This document shows positions 31,615 through 40,415 of a DNA stretch of 47,114 nt, piece by piece. Under the pieces are notes generated by a model. That model did not search any database. It was not told the DNA's origin and saw nothing but the letters and a program-made list of their open reading frames with translations. The position numbers and the translations under genes are program-made. Position 1 is the stretch's first letter. Each line of letters opens with the position of its first letter. The stretch is from assembly GCA_002359095.1 (NCBI GenBank), contig DEQD01000031.1, positions 1 to 47,114 on the forward strand, written 5' to 3'. The stretch is from Caryophanales bacterium UBA3375 (GTDB lineage Bacteria > Bacillota_I > Bacilli_A > UBA3375).

Positions 31615-32478
31615 ATGAATAAAAAAATTATTAATGAATTAATTAATTTAGTCTTAATTTGTATTGGTGGAATTTTTTTAGTAACAGGAGTTAATTTATT
31701 TTTAAAACCAGCTGATGTATATTCTACTGGATTATTTGGTTTTTCTCAAGAATTATCAACTATCTTTTTTGGTGATACAAATTATGTTAACTTGTTTTTT
31801 TGGATAATTAATATTCCCTTAATTATCTTTGGATTTTTTAAAGTAGGAAAAAAATTCTTACTTAGAACTATTTTTTCAGTTATATCAATTTCTATAGCTG
31901 AAGTTTTTATACATACCAATACCCCGTTAATTGAAGACAAACTACTTGCTGTAGTTACTGGTTCAATTATTATGGGGATTGGTACAGGACTTGCTTTAAG
32001 TCGTGGAGGAAGTACTGGAGGGGCTGATATTATCGCTACTTATATCTCTATTATTAAAGGTAAAAGTTTTGGGATTGTTAATATTTTAATTAATTCAATT
32101 GTAATTATTATTGCAATTATACTAACACAAAATTTAGAAATTGGTATTTATATGCTAATATCAATATATATTGGTGGAATTTTAATTGATCATATTCATA
32201 ATTACAATCAAAAAATGACATTATTTATTGTAACTGATCATAAAGATGATGTAGTAAGTCATATTACTTCAAACTTCCTTAGAGGAGTTACAGTTCTTGA
32301 TTCAACAGGTGGATATTCAAAAAAAGCAAATAATGTAATTATGATTACAGTATCTAAACCTGAATTAGAAAATATTGTTGCTTGTGTTAAGGATGCTGAT
32401 CCTAATGCATTTGTTAACATTTATAAAGTACAACGACTACTAGGTACATTTAATGATAATTATGTGGAAATACTTTAA
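31615..32478 (+). CDS. YitT family membrane protein
   Basis: 287 aa. Five or six hydrophobic helices (to about residue 200) form the YitT/DUF161 membrane domain, with the signature GIGTGLALSRGGSTGGADI, and a C-terminal soluble DUF2179 domain (TLFIVTDHKDDVVSHI onward). The molecular function of the family is not settled; members occur in many copies in Bacilli. ATG at 31615 has AGGTGG upstream. Overlaps yidD. Two inverted repeats (31803-31827 and 31875-31902) and a three-tier one (31922-31977) lie within. Confidence 0.88.
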   Translation: MNKKIINELINLVLICIGGIFLVTGVNLFLKPADVYSTGLFGFSQELSTIFFGDTNYVNLFFWIINIPLIIFGFFKVGKKFLLRTIFSVISISIAEVFIHTNTPLIEDKLLAVVTGSIIMGIGTGLALSRGGSTGGADIIATYISIIKGKSFGIVNILINSIVIIIAIILTQNLEIGIYMLISIYIGGILIDHIHNYNQKMTLFIVTDHKDDVVSHITSNFLRGVTVLDSTGGYSKKANNVIMITVSKPELENIVACVKDADPNAFVNIYKVQRLLGTFNDNYVEIL

Positions 32479-32704
32479 AAAAATAACAACTTTTATTCCA
32501 ATTTTACTAATAAGATTTTATCAAAAGTTTATTTCTCCATTATTTCCTAGTTGTTGTCGTTATACACCTACATGTTCTACTTATTTTATCCAAGCACTAC
32601 AACGCTTTGGATTAATAAAAGGAAGTTATTTAGGAATTAAAAGGATATTACGTTGTCATCCATTTTCAAAACATGATTATTATGATCCGGTTCCTAAAAA
32701 TTAA
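32453..32704 (+). CDS. yidD: Membrane protein insertion efficiency factor YidD
   Basis: 83 aa (80 aa if the ATG at 32462 is used; neither has a clear ribosome binding site, translation is probably coupled to yitT by the 26-base overlap). An amphipathic N-terminal segment precedes the diagnostic core RFYQKFISPLFP, then CCRYTPTCSTY and KRILRCHPF, ending DPVPKN. The family assists YidC-dependent insertion of membrane proteins. In most Firmicutes yidD is not next to yitT, so the pairing is local. Confidence 0.93.
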   Translation: MIIMWKYFKKITTFIPILLIRFYQKFISPLFPSCCRYTPTCSTYFIQALQRFGLIKGSYLGIKRILRCHPFSKHDYYDPVPKN

Positions 32705-32705
32705 T

Positions 32706-32735
32706 AAAGTCTCTACTTATGTAGAGACTTTTATT
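32706..32735. terminator. Bidirectional terminator between yidD and the PBP gene
   Basis: AAAGTCTCTAC (32706-32716) and GTAGAGACTTT (32721-32731), 4-base loop, T-rich flanks on both strands, exactly between two converging genes. Confidence 0.9.
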
Positions 32736-35387
32736 TTAATACCGATACCGTCTTAAGATATCAGCAACATTTCTGGTTTGTGTTTCTTTATCATCGTCTT
32801 CTTCTTCCTGTTGGTTATTATTGCTATTGTTGTTATTAGGTGGTGAACTTTGTACTGGTACACACCAGTTAGTATTACCAAAGTTTAACACCTTACCTTC
32901 ACTAGCAGATGATTGAACTTCCTTACCTTCTATTAGTTTAGCAGAAATAACATTAATTGTATATTTATCCTTACATCCTACTTTAGAAGATAAATCTTTA
33001 TATGAAATACTAAATGAAGTTTCAGTAGTTCTACCTATTTCTTTACCATCAGCTTGGATAATAAATGTTACACCATCGTGATTATCTTTTGGATATTTCC
33101 AACTCATATTAGCTGCATTAGCTGAAGTATCTGGACTAATATTTAAATCAGTAACTGTTTCAGGATTTTCTTCTTCTACACTAAGGTCATTACTATCTTT
33201 GATAAAGTAATGTGTTTTTCCTCCAGCTACAATTTCACCATTAACAACGTGAGCAGATTTAGCTTCAACATTTTCAGGCTGAGTTAATCTCCCACCACTA
33301 ACATATTTATCATCAGCAGTTCTAGCAACCATGTTACCAATTGCTTTATAGTTGTTTTTATCATAAACACTATTATAAGCAATAAAGTGACCTGTTTGTT
33401 CATCTTTATTTTCATATCCATTCCATGTAACCATGGTAATATTAGCGTTAAATCCAGCTACCCATTTATCACGTTGAGCTCCAGATGGAATTCCATATTG
33501 TGTACCAGCTTCTCCCCAGTCACTAGTACCAGTTTTAACAGATAAAGTAGGCATACTTTCTACAATTGGAGCATATCCACTTGCTTCGTTATGAGTAGAT
33601 AATAGCATCTCACTTACCATAAAGGCAGTAGATTCTTTCATCACACGCTCAGATCTAATTTCTGGTTTTATTTCAGCTCCGAATTTTTCAAAGTATTGAC
33701 TTTCCGGATTAACTTGAATATGATCAATTGTATGTGGTGTATTATACACTCCACCATTACCAAATGCTCCATAAGCTCCTGCTAATTGATATGGAGTAGT
33801 ACCATATTGCCATCCACCAATTGAGTATGCTTGGTTAAAATCTTCTTTTTTGATTTGATCAAAACCTAAACCAGTAACAAAGTCATAAATTTTATCAATA
33901 CCTACTTCATTACTAACTTCTTTAAATGTTTGTAATGCTGTAGTGTTTCTAGATTTAGCTAATGATTCTTGTAATGTCATCCATCCTAAGAATTTTCCAT
34001 CAGCATTACCAACATCAGGTCCACCATCATAGCTTACTGCTTTATCATCAACTGGATGTGCTGTTGACCAATTTAAATATTCAATTGCTGGTCCGGCATC
34101 AACAATTGGTTTAGAAGTACTTCCCGGTTGACGTAGATAGTTGTATGCAAAGTTGGTACCAAAGTATCCACCATGACCATTACGTCCATTACCAATTGCT
34201 AGCACTTCTCCTGTTTGCGAATCCATAATAACTGCACCAGTTTGGATTAATTCATCTTCATATAAACTAGGATCATCTGAATTAATAATATCATATAATC
34301 CTATTTGGATATCTGCATCCATATTTATATAGATATCCATCCCTGCTAAGTTAACATCAAAGTTATTATCCCCATTAGGGTCTACTATTTTTAAAAACTC
34401 TTGATATACAACATCTAAATAACCTTGGTATTTCTCTTCATTACTTACCGGTCTAGTTTCATTAGAAACTAATGTTGCATCAATTGGTTCATTTATAGCA
34501 GCATCATATTCTTCTTGCGTTATATATTTTTCTTTTAACATACGTCCAAGAACTGCATTTCTTCTTTCTGTAGTACCTTCAGGGTTAGTATATGGATTAT
34601 ATTGACCTGGTAATTGTGACATCCCAGCTAATGTTGCTGATTCAGCTAACGTTAATTCATTTGGAGCTTTCCCATAAAAGTAGTTAGAAGCATTAACTAT
34701 TCCATATCCTGCATTACCAAACCCAACAACATTAACATAGTTTTCTAAGATTTGTTCTTTACTAAATTTACGTTCAATTCCGTGAGCATATAACATTTGC
34801 GTAATTTTATACCCTATTTTATCTTGACTACGACGATCATATCCTTCTTCATTAGGAGTAACCCAATCTTGCATATAAACGTTTTTAGCAAGTTGCATCG
34901 TAATAGTAGATCCACCACGATCATTGTCTGATAAAATTGTAGAAACAGCCGCTTTTGCCATTCCTAAATAATCTACCCCACCATGAGAATAAAAATTAGC
35001 ATCCTCTGTTGCTATTAATCCATCTAAGTATTGTTGTGATACTAATGAATTACCATTTTCGTCTTTTAAATCCGTCCATCTAATTCGATTTAACGATAAT
35101 GCTCCTATATAATTATCATTACGATCATATACGTTAGTTGACGCTTTTGCCGTATAGAATGTATTAGGATTAATTTCTGTTAAATCTTTTTGGTATTTAT
35201 ATGCTAAACACCCAATTATTATTCCTCCAAGTAACGAGAATGTTAATAACATTAACAAAAATACTTCAAGTATCTTTTTCCATAACGGATACTTTTTGAA
35301 GTTTTTCCAATGTCTTTGAAAGAAATTTTGATTACTATTTTTCTTTTTACTTGTTCTTCTTTTTTTAGTTTCTCTCTTAGTTGCCAT
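32736..35387 (-). CDS. pbp1A: Class A penicillin-binding protein 1A
   Basis: Bifunctional glycosyltransferase/transpeptidase that polymerises and crosslinks peptidoglycan. 883 aa. A basic N-terminus and one membrane helix (about residues 41-63) precede the GT51 domain (LIATEDANFYSHGGVD, GGSTITMQLAKN). The transpeptidase motifs are the catalytic serine in QPGSTSKPIVDA, SRNTTALQ as S-x-N, and LSVKTGTSDWG. After about residue 735 comes a fibronectin type III-like domain, then an Asn/Gln/Glu/Asp tail ending RNVADILRRYRY. Exact subtype (1A versus 2a) is not certain. Separate extended -10 promoter upstream. Hairpins at 33188-33212, 34220-34248 and 34306-34339. Confidence 0.95.
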   Translation of the reverse strand: MATKRETKKRRTSKKKNSNQNFFQRHWKNFKKYPLWKKILEVFLLMLLTFSLLGGIIIGCLAYKYQKDLTEINPNTFYTAKASTNVYDRNDNYIGALSLNRIRWTDLKDENGNSLVSQQYLDGLIATEDANFYSHGGVDYLGMAKAAVSTILSDNDRGGSTITMQLAKNVYMQDWVTPNEEGYDRRSQDKIGYKITQMLYAHGIERKFSKEQILENYVNVVGFGNAGYGIVNASNYFYGKAPNELTLAESATLAGMSQLPGQYNPYTNPEGTTERRNAVLGRMLKEKYITQEEYDAAINEPIDATLVSNETRPVSNEEKYQGYLDVVYQEFLKIVDPNGDNNFDVNLAGMDIYINMDADIQIGLYDIINSDDPSLYEDELIQTGAVIMDSQTGEVLAIGNGRNGHGGYFGTNFAYNYLRQPGSTSKPIVDAGPAIEYLNWSTAHPVDDKAVSYDGGPDVGNADGKFLGWMTLQESLAKSRNTTALQTFKEVSNEVGIDKIYDFVTGLGFDQIKKEDFNQAYSIGGWQYGTTPYQLAGAYGAFGNGGVYNTPHTIDHIQVNPESQYFEKFGAEIKPEIRSERVMKESTAFMVSEMLLSTHNEASGYAPIVESMPTLSVKTGTSDWGEAGTQYGIPSGAQRDKWVAGFNANITMVTWNGYENKDEQTGHFIAYNSVYDKNNYKAIGNMVARTADDKYVSGGRLTQPENVEAKSAHVVNGEIVAGGKTHYFIKDSNDLSVEEENPETVTDLNISPDTSANAANMSWKYPKDNHDGVTFIIQADGKEIGRTTETSFSISYKDLSSKVGCKDKYTINVISAKLIEGKEVQSSASEGKVLNFGNTNWCVPVQSSPPNNNNSNNNQQEEEDDDKETQTRNVADILRRYRY

Positions 35388-35407
35388 ATATTCCCTACCT
35401 TTAATAT

Positions 35408-35416
35408 ATTATACCA
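35408..35416 (-). promoter_or_regulatory. Extended -10 promoter of the PBP gene
   Basis: TGGTATAAT on the minus strand, 21 bases before the ATG, with a ribosome binding site (AGGTAGGG) between. Confidence 0.6.
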
Positions 35417-35427
35417 TTTTTTATCTG

Positions 35428-36750
35428 TTATTTTCTTTCTAACAAAACAACATTTTCAACATGATAAGTGTGGCTAAACATATCAACTGGTTGTATTTTT
35501 TTAACTTGATAACTATTTTCTAAGTGTTTTAAATCACGTGCCATTGTTGCTGGATTACAACTAACATAAACAATTGTTTCAAAGTTATTTTTATTTAGGA
35601 TATTAATAAAATCTGTTGATAATCCACTTCGTGGTGGATCAACTACGATTTTATTAAATTCATTATAATTAATACTTTTATCTTTTTGCATATCTACACA
35701 AATAAACTCAGCATTATCAATATTATTAATCTTAGCATTAATTTCTGCCATCTTAACACTCTTAGCATTAATCTCACTACCAACTAATCGTTTAACTTGC
35801 TTTGCAAAATATAGACCAATTGTACCTACACCACAATATGCATCAAGCACTATATCTTCTTTATTAGGATTTAAAAAATCTATAACTACATCATATAACT
35901 TTTTAGCTTGATTGGTATTAACTTGAAAGAAAGTATTAGGCTCAATTCGATATACTAGATCTCCTATCTTATCTTCGATAAAATTACAATTATATAAATT
36001 AATATTTTTAAATCCTAATACTGCATTATTATGACGATTATTTTGATTAATTACAATTGATTTAATATTCTTAAACTTTTTAACTAAATGCTTACTAAAT
36101 TCTTTTTGTTCTTTAATCCTTGGATAATAACAAACTAAACAAACCATGATTTGGTTAGTATGATATCCTTGACGAATACATATATATCTTACATTACCTT
36201 TTTTCTTATCTTCATCATAAGCAGTTTCACCAAACTCATTAAGTAATTCAATAATATAATTAGTAATATCATTAACTTCATCACTTACCAATTTACAACT
36301 ATCAATACTAACCAAATCATGCGATTGCGATTTATAGTATCCTTTAGTTATTTTATTATCTTGCCATTTAACTGGCATAATAACTTTGTTGCGATAATAG
36401 TTATCACTATCACTACCAATTATTGGTAATACTTTTGTTTTAATTTTATTTTTATTTAAAATATTATTAACTACTTCTTGTTTAAACTCTAGTTGTTTAT
36501 CAATATCTAGATGTCTAATTTGACATCCACCGCACTTAGGGAAGTATTTACAACCATTGTTGTTAATACTTCCATTAAGTGCTATTGCGTATGCAAATTT
36601 CTTTTTAACCTTAGTTATTTTAATTTTATATTTATTCCCTTTGTTTACAAAAGGAATAAAAGTAACAAAGTCATTTACTTTTGCTACCCCTAATCCTTCA
36701 TGTGTATAATCAATTATTTCTACATCTTGATAAACTGTACCTATTTTCAT
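35428..36750 (-). CDS. rlmD: 23S rRNA (uracil-5-)-methyltransferase RlmD/RlmCD
   Basis: SAM-dependent enzyme methylating U in 23S rRNA; in Bacillota one enzyme (RlmCD) can do two positions. 440 aa. N-terminal TRAM domain (to about residue 58), iron-sulfur cysteines in CKYFPKCGGCQIRH and a fourth in SIDSCKL, SAM motif VLDAYCGVGTIGLYF, catalytic region DPPRSGL and the nucleophile cysteine in VYVSCNPATMARDL. It is 4 bases after the small upstream gene. Two excellent hairpins (36540-36573, 14 of 15 pairs; 36631-36660) lie in the first 70 codons. Confidence 0.95.
   Translation of the reverse strand: MKIGTVYQDVEIIDYTHEGLGVAKVNDFVTFIPFVNKGNKYKIKITKVKKKFAYAIALNGSINNNGCKYFPKCGGCQIRHLDIDKQLEFKQEVVNNILNKNKIKTKVLPIIGSDSDNYYRNKVIMPVKWQDNKITKGYYKSQSHDLVSIDSCKLVSDEVNDITNYIIELLNEFGETAYDEDKKKGNVRYICIRQGYHTNQIMVCLVCYYPRIKEQKEFSKHLVKKFKNIKSIVINQNNRHNNAVLGFKNINLYNCNFIEDKIGDLVYRIEPNTFFQVNTNQAKKLYDVVIDFLNPNKEDIVLDAYCGVGTIGLYFAKQVKRLVGSEINAKSVKMAEINAKINNIDNAEFICVDMQKDKSINYNEFNKIVVDPPRSGLSTDFINILNKNNFETIVYVSCNPATMARDLKHLENSYQVKKIQPVDMFSHTYHVENVVLLERK
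36540..36573. repeat. 15-position inverted repeat inside rlmD
   Basis: Arms 36540-36554 and 36559-36573, 14 pairs and one T-T; loop CATT. It codes for GSINNNGCKYFP, including the first iron-sulfur cysteine. Another, 13 positions with loop TTTA, lies at 36631-36660. Confidence 0.94.
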
Positions 36751-36754
36751 AACT

Positions 36755-37048
36755 TTAACTATATTTATTAATATAGCGTTTTAATTCCTTTTCAAATTCA
36801 TGTTTAATTAATTGTTTAGAAATAAAGAAACAAACTATTTCTTCTTGATAATAAAAATATGCTAGTCGATAATATTTACCTTTAACATTTACTTTTAATT
36901 CAAATAAATGGTCAATTCCTACATCAATACTTATTGGTTTAATTTTAGAACTTTGATTAGTAATATATGTAGGAATTGCTTCAATTAAGTGATATTTTGA
37001 CTTATCATCTAAAATATTATTAGTATTACCTAAAAATTTAATTTCCAT
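36755..37048 (-). CDS. Small protein resembling RelE/HigB-type (Gp49-like) toxins
   Basis: 97 aa soluble protein. The second half, KYYRLAYFYYQEEIVCFFIS then KQLIKHEFEKELKRYINKY, has the arrangement of the phage Gp49/HigB branch of the RelE superfamily (beta strands with a conserved R, then F-x-K-like turn and a C-terminal helix). No antitoxin-sized gene adjoins it: upstream is a glycosyltransferase (overlap of one base) and downstream rlmD. It may be an orphan toxin, a domesticated relative or a mere resemblance; confidence in the family is low. Start ATG at 37048 overlaps the previous stop. Confidence 0.5.
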   Translation of the reverse strand: MEIKFLGNTNNILDDKSKYHLIEAIPTYITNQSSKIKPISIDVGIDHLFELKVNVKGKYYRLAYFYYQEEIVCFFISKQLIKHEFEKELKRYINKYS

Positions 37049-37830
37049 TAAAACCTTCTAAAAAATAAAGTTAATATTCTAAATTTTTTAAAAGTTAAGA
37101 ATTTAGACCAAATAAAATTATTTCTAAATTTTAAATAGTCTTTTTTTGATAAGTATTTCTTTTCATCACTTAATCTAATTGCCATTTGTTTAATGGTATT
37201 GTTACTAAATTTATTACTATGATCAAAGAACTCTTGATTAATTTCTACATCTAAAATTTCATAATCATATTTATCTTTAATCCGATTAACAAATTCAAAA
37301 TCACAACAATATACAAAGAATTTTTCATCATACTTATTATTAGAAACTATAACTTTAGATAAAACTAAACCCGAATTAATTGTTTCTAATTTAGTTATAT
37401 TATCAATCTTGTTATTACCTACCACAACTCTATCTTTAGTTTTTTGGATAGGAAATACAACTTCATCTAAATAGCTACTTCTAATTAGTGGTAAATAAAA
37501 TTTATTTGTTTTATCTAAATTACTAACAATACTTTTATATTCATCACTAAAAATAGTATCACTATCAGCTAAGATAACATAATCATACTGACAATGTTTA
37601 TTAATATAATTAAATGCTTGATTATAAGCTTTAGCATTACCAACATTATAGTTATTAGTTAAATAAACTATATTATTTTCACGACAATACTTAGAATTAT
37701 AATTATTGTATTTGACATTATCACTATTGTCAAATACAATAATTTCCTCTTCTTTTAATGACTTATAAGCATTTGTTGTTTTTATCTTTTGATTGTATAA
37801 TAATATTAAATAAATACTTTTATTTTTCAT
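37048..37830 (-). CDS. Family 2 glycosyltransferase (rhamnosyltransferase-like)
   Basis: 260 aa cytoplasmic or membrane-associated GT-A enzyme. Features: YLTNNYNVGNAKAYNQAF (nucleotide-sugar binding region), the metal-binding ILADSDT (DxD), LETINSGLVLSK and FFVYCCDFEFVNRI, which together resemble the rhamnosyltransferase branch of GT2. It starts inside rmlD (11-base overlap), which supplies dTDP-rhamnose, consistent with rhamnose transfer to a surface polymer. Acceptor unknown. The longest perfect inverted repeat of the window (17 bp, 37701-37744) lies near its N-terminus. Confidence 0.8.
   Translation of the reverse strand: MKNKSIYLILLYNQKIKTTNAYKSLKEEEIIVFDNSDNVKYNNYNSKYCRENNIVYLTNNYNVGNAKAYNQAFNYINKHCQYDYVILADSDTIFSDEYKSIVSNLDKTNKFYLPLIRSSYLDEVVFPIQKTKDRVVVGNNKIDNITKLETINSGLVLSKVIVSNNKYDEKFFVYCCDFEFVNRIKDKYDYEILDVEINQEFFDHSNKFSNNTIKQMAIRLSDEKKYLSKKDYLKFRNNFIWSKFLTFKKFRILTLFFRRF
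37701..37744. repeat. Perfect 17-bp inverted repeat inside the glycosyltransferase gene
   Basis: AATTATTGTATTTGACA (37701-37717) and exact complement (37728-37744), loop 10 bases. Another 10-bp stem with one bulge (37647-37672) lies 28 bases away. Confidence 0.96.
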
Positions 37831-38659
37831 TTCTTAACTCTAAATACTCATCAACAGCTACGTGCCAATCAGGGAAAGTAAATACTCCATTTTCTTTAAA
37901 ATGAGTATTTTCTAACACTGAATTGTGTGGACGTTTAGCTGGCGTTGGATATTCTTCTGTACTACAAGGTTGTAAGTTTACATCTAAATTCATATGTTCA
38001 AATACATATTTAGCAAACTCATACCAAGTAGCTTCACCTTCACTAGTTGCATGATAAATACCATAATCATCTGTTTTACTAACAGCAATAATTGCTTTAG
38101 CTAAATCTTTAGAGTGTGTTGGACTTCCTTTTTGATCATTAATTACTGTAAGTAATTCTTTATCACTTAATCTAATCATTGTTTCAATAAAGTTATTACC
38201 ATTAATCCCAAATAAGTAAGCTGTTCTTAAGATAAAGTATTTATCCATAATTTCTTGAACAAACTCATCACCTTCTTGTTTAGTAACACCATATACTGAA
38301 ATTGGATTTGGTTTATCATCTTCATAATAACAACCCTCTTTATCTCCATCAAAAACAAAGTCAGTTGAAATGTGGACTAATTTAGCATCAGCTTCTTTAC
38401 ATAAAGTAGCAATGTTTTTTGGACCAATTGCATTAATCCCACGACAACGTTCTACATCACTTTCTGCTTGATCTACAGCAGTATATGCTGTACAGTTAAT
38501 AACAACATCAACATCACTAGTAATTACATCACGTAATGTATCAATATTAGTTACATCTACTTCTGGATAATCATAAGCTTTATAGTTAATGTTTTGAGCT
38601 TCTAATTCAGCTTTTACATCACTACCTAACATTCCTCCACTACCTAATAAGATATACAT
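37820..38659 (-). CDS. rmlD: dTDP-4-dehydrorhamnose reductase
   Basis: Last step of dTDP-L-rhamnose synthesis, NAD(P)H-dependent reduction. 279 aa short-chain dehydrogenase fold: GSGGMLGSD (glycine loop), INCTAYTAVDQAE, HISTDFVFDG, and the catalytic YGVTK. Specific RmlD blocks RTAYLFG and NDQKGSPTHS are present. rmlA, B and C are not in the window. Extended -10 promoter and AAAGGAG upstream. A 13-bp inverted repeat with one bulge (37880-37910) is near the 3' end and a GC-rich 7-bp one at 38474-38492. Confidence 0.95.
   Translation of the reverse strand: MYILLGSGGMLGSDVKAELEAQNINYKAYDYPEVDVTNIDTLRDVITSDVDVVINCTAYTAVDQAESDVERCRGINAIGPKNIATLCKEADAKLVHISTDFVFDGDKEGCYYEDDKPNPISVYGVTKQEGDEFVQEIMDKYFILRTAYLFGINGNNFIETMIRLSDKELLTVINDQKGSPTHSKDLAKAIIAVSKTDDYGIYHATSEGEATWYEFAKYVFEHMNLDVNLQPCSTEEYPTPAKRPHNSVLENTHFKENGVFTFPDWHVAVDEYLELRNEK
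37880..37910. repeat. 13-bp inverted repeat with one bulge inside rmlD
   Basis: Left 37880-37893 and right 37898-37910 pair except for one extra C; loop CTTT. Confidence 0.92.
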
Positions 38660-38692
38660 AATACTCCTTTTAAATAATCATTTTCTATTAAT

Positions 38693-38701
38693 ATTTTACC
38701 A
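38693..38701 (-). promoter_or_regulatory. Extended -10 promoter of the rmlD operon
   Basis: TGGTAAAAT on the minus strand, 33 bases before the rmlD ATG. Confidence 0.6.
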
Positions 38702-38718
38702 TAATTTAATTACGACTT

Positions 38719-39045
38719 TTAAGGAATTAAATTATAGTGAAGACGATAAAAATACGTTCCAAAAAAAACTAGTATAAATACTATTGTAAATACCATAAAT
38801 ACTCGTTTATTAATCTTATCTTCAAATAAAATCATTAATCCAACTATTGGTATTGTCCAAAACAAAGGATGAAACTCAAAAGCTTGGTGTAGGTTTCCTT
38901 CAAAGAAAGCAAGCCAAGCTCTAGTAAGCCCACATCCAGGGCATGGTACTCCTAGTGTATTTCTCCATACACAACCTACATCAGTAACTACAGCTACTAG
39001 TAAAATACCTACTGTAATTAACAATAACTTAACATTATACTTCAT
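38719..39045 (-). CDS. DUF2752 membrane protein
   Basis: 108 aa with three predicted membrane helices. The diagnostic PCPGCGLTRAW motif lies after the first helix, followed by the HPLF motif (FEFHPLFW). Function of the family is unknown; the paired cysteines suggest metal or disulfide chemistry. It starts one base inside the preceding membrane protein gene, with which it probably forms a unit, and is the last gene of the long rpsB operon read-through. Confidence 0.85.
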   Translation of the reverse strand: MKYNVKLLLITVGILLVAVVTDVGCVWRNTLGVPCPGCGLTRAWLAFFEGNLHQAFEFHPLFWTIPIVGLMILFEDKINKRVFMVFTIVFILVFFGTYFYRLHYNLIP

Positions 39046-39698
39046 TAGTATCTCCTAAAGTAATTTATTACTTCTTTTTTTGACTGTTTATTATAATCTC
39101 TTTTTATTTTTAATGTATAAATACATAATATAGTTTGTACTATAATTGTAAAAAACATATTCAAATCAATGACTGGCATATATAGTTTTATACTTGGAAT
39201 ATAAAGATCAATTAAGTGATAAATTACTATATTTGTTAATAATATAAAGCCGATCACTGTAATAAAAGTAACTAATAATATATTACATTTATTTTTAGCA
39301 TATGTATTAGTATTTAGTATAACTACTTTTTGTCTTTTCCAAACTTTTCTAACTATATATAGTGCAATTTTATCAAAGATTAAAACAAAACCAGAAATTG
39401 CTACTGGTGTTAAAAAAATAGAAAAAAATGCTGAAACCACTAACAATTGCAAAATAATAATATCCAAAAAAAATGTGAATATTAAAATGAAAATTGATAA
39501 TGGAAAAATATAAAAAAACATTTCTGGATCTTTAAATACTAAACTTGTTAATAGAAATCGAAACTCTCCATTTGGCATATAAAAGTACAAACCCGTAACA
39601 ACAATGACGTTAAATAAAGCACAAAACAAACCAATAATAATAAACCATTTTATTTTTTTACTAAATTTGTTTATAATCGTATCCCTTATATCTTTCAT
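39045..39698 (-). CDS. Hypothetical membrane protein next to DUF2752
   Basis: 217 aa with about five or six hydrophobic helices and short basic loops (IVRKVWKRQKVV, KIKRDYNKQSKKE). I do not recognise it. The start at 39698 follows the esterase stop by two bases. Linkage to DUF2752 proteins, which are often paired with small membrane proteins, is the only hint. Confidence 0.65.
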   Translation of the reverse strand: MKDIRDTIINKFSKKIKWFIIIGLFCALFNVIVVTGLYFYMPNGEFRFLLTSLVFKDPEMFFYIFPLSIFILIFTFFLDIIILQLLVVSAFFSIFLTPVAISGFVLIFDKIALYIVRKVWKRQKVVILNTNTYAKNKCNILLVTFITVIGFILLTNIVIYHLIDLYIPSIKLYMPVIDLNMFFTIIVQTILCIYTLKIKRDYNKQSKKEVINYFRRY

Positions 39699-39700
39699 AA

Positions 39701-40414
39701 TTATCCTAACATATAATCAATAGCTTTTTCTAAATACGGATAGAAGAACTCTTTATTATGTTCTCCTTTATCAATATCAAATCGATAATCTAGTTTATTA
39801 TCTTCTAAGTTTTTTGCTAATCGTTTTGATACAAACATTAGATAATCATCTTCTCCACAAGCAAGATAATATTTGATATTTGGTAGCTTGTAGCTAAACA
39901 AATCATGTTTTGGATCTATTTTATCCCCAAACATCCTAATCCACTCTTCTTTGGTATCTTGATTAGTTCGTTTAAATTCATCTCGTGCCATAATATCAAC
40001 ACTACCACTAATTGAGATTAATCCTTGATAAAAATCAGGATATAGTACTACTTGTTGGAGAGCACCATAACCACCCATACTAATACCACCAATATAAATT
40101 GGTAAGTCGTTAATATCTGTGGTAAGTAAGTTATCTACCATATCAATTACTTCTTCTTGTAAATACTTAGAATAATCTTCTCCAGTATTAAGCCAAGTAT
40201 AAAAACTTCTATCACCATTAGGAGTAACTATTAGTGTGTTGTATTTAGAAGCATAGGCTTCTAAATCTACAAACTTACCAATTGTATCTTGATTTCCTCC
40301 TAAACCATGAAGTAGGATTAATACTTTATCGACATTAGTTGATGGATAATAACAATTAATAATTTGTTCTTTATTAGTATATTTAGAATTAAAATTAATA
40401 ACTACTTTACTCAT
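39701..40414 (-). CDS. Alpha/beta hydrolase (esterase)
   Basis: 237 aa cytoplasmic hydrolase. The nucleophile elbow GGISMGGYGAL (serine at about 110), the oxyanion region LLHGLGGNQDT and a C-terminal GEHNKEFFYPYLEKAI with the likely catalytic His resemble S-formylglutathione hydrolase or acetylxylan-type esterases. The Asp is probably in ACGEDDYL. Substrate unknown. Starts one base after rseP stop. Confidence 0.8.
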   Translation of the reverse strand: MSKVVINFNSKYTNKEQIINCYYPSTNVDKVLILLHGLGGNQDTIGKFVDLEAYASKYNTLIVTPNGDRSFYTWLNTGEDYSKYLQEEVIDMVDNLLTTDINDLPIYIGGISMGGYGALQQVVLYPDFYQGLISISGSVDIMARDEFKRTNQDTKEEWIRMFGDKIDPKHDLFSYKLPNIKYYLACGEDDYLMFVSKRLAKNLEDNKLDYRFDIDKGEHNKEFFYPYLEKAIDYMLG

Positions 40415-40415
40415 A

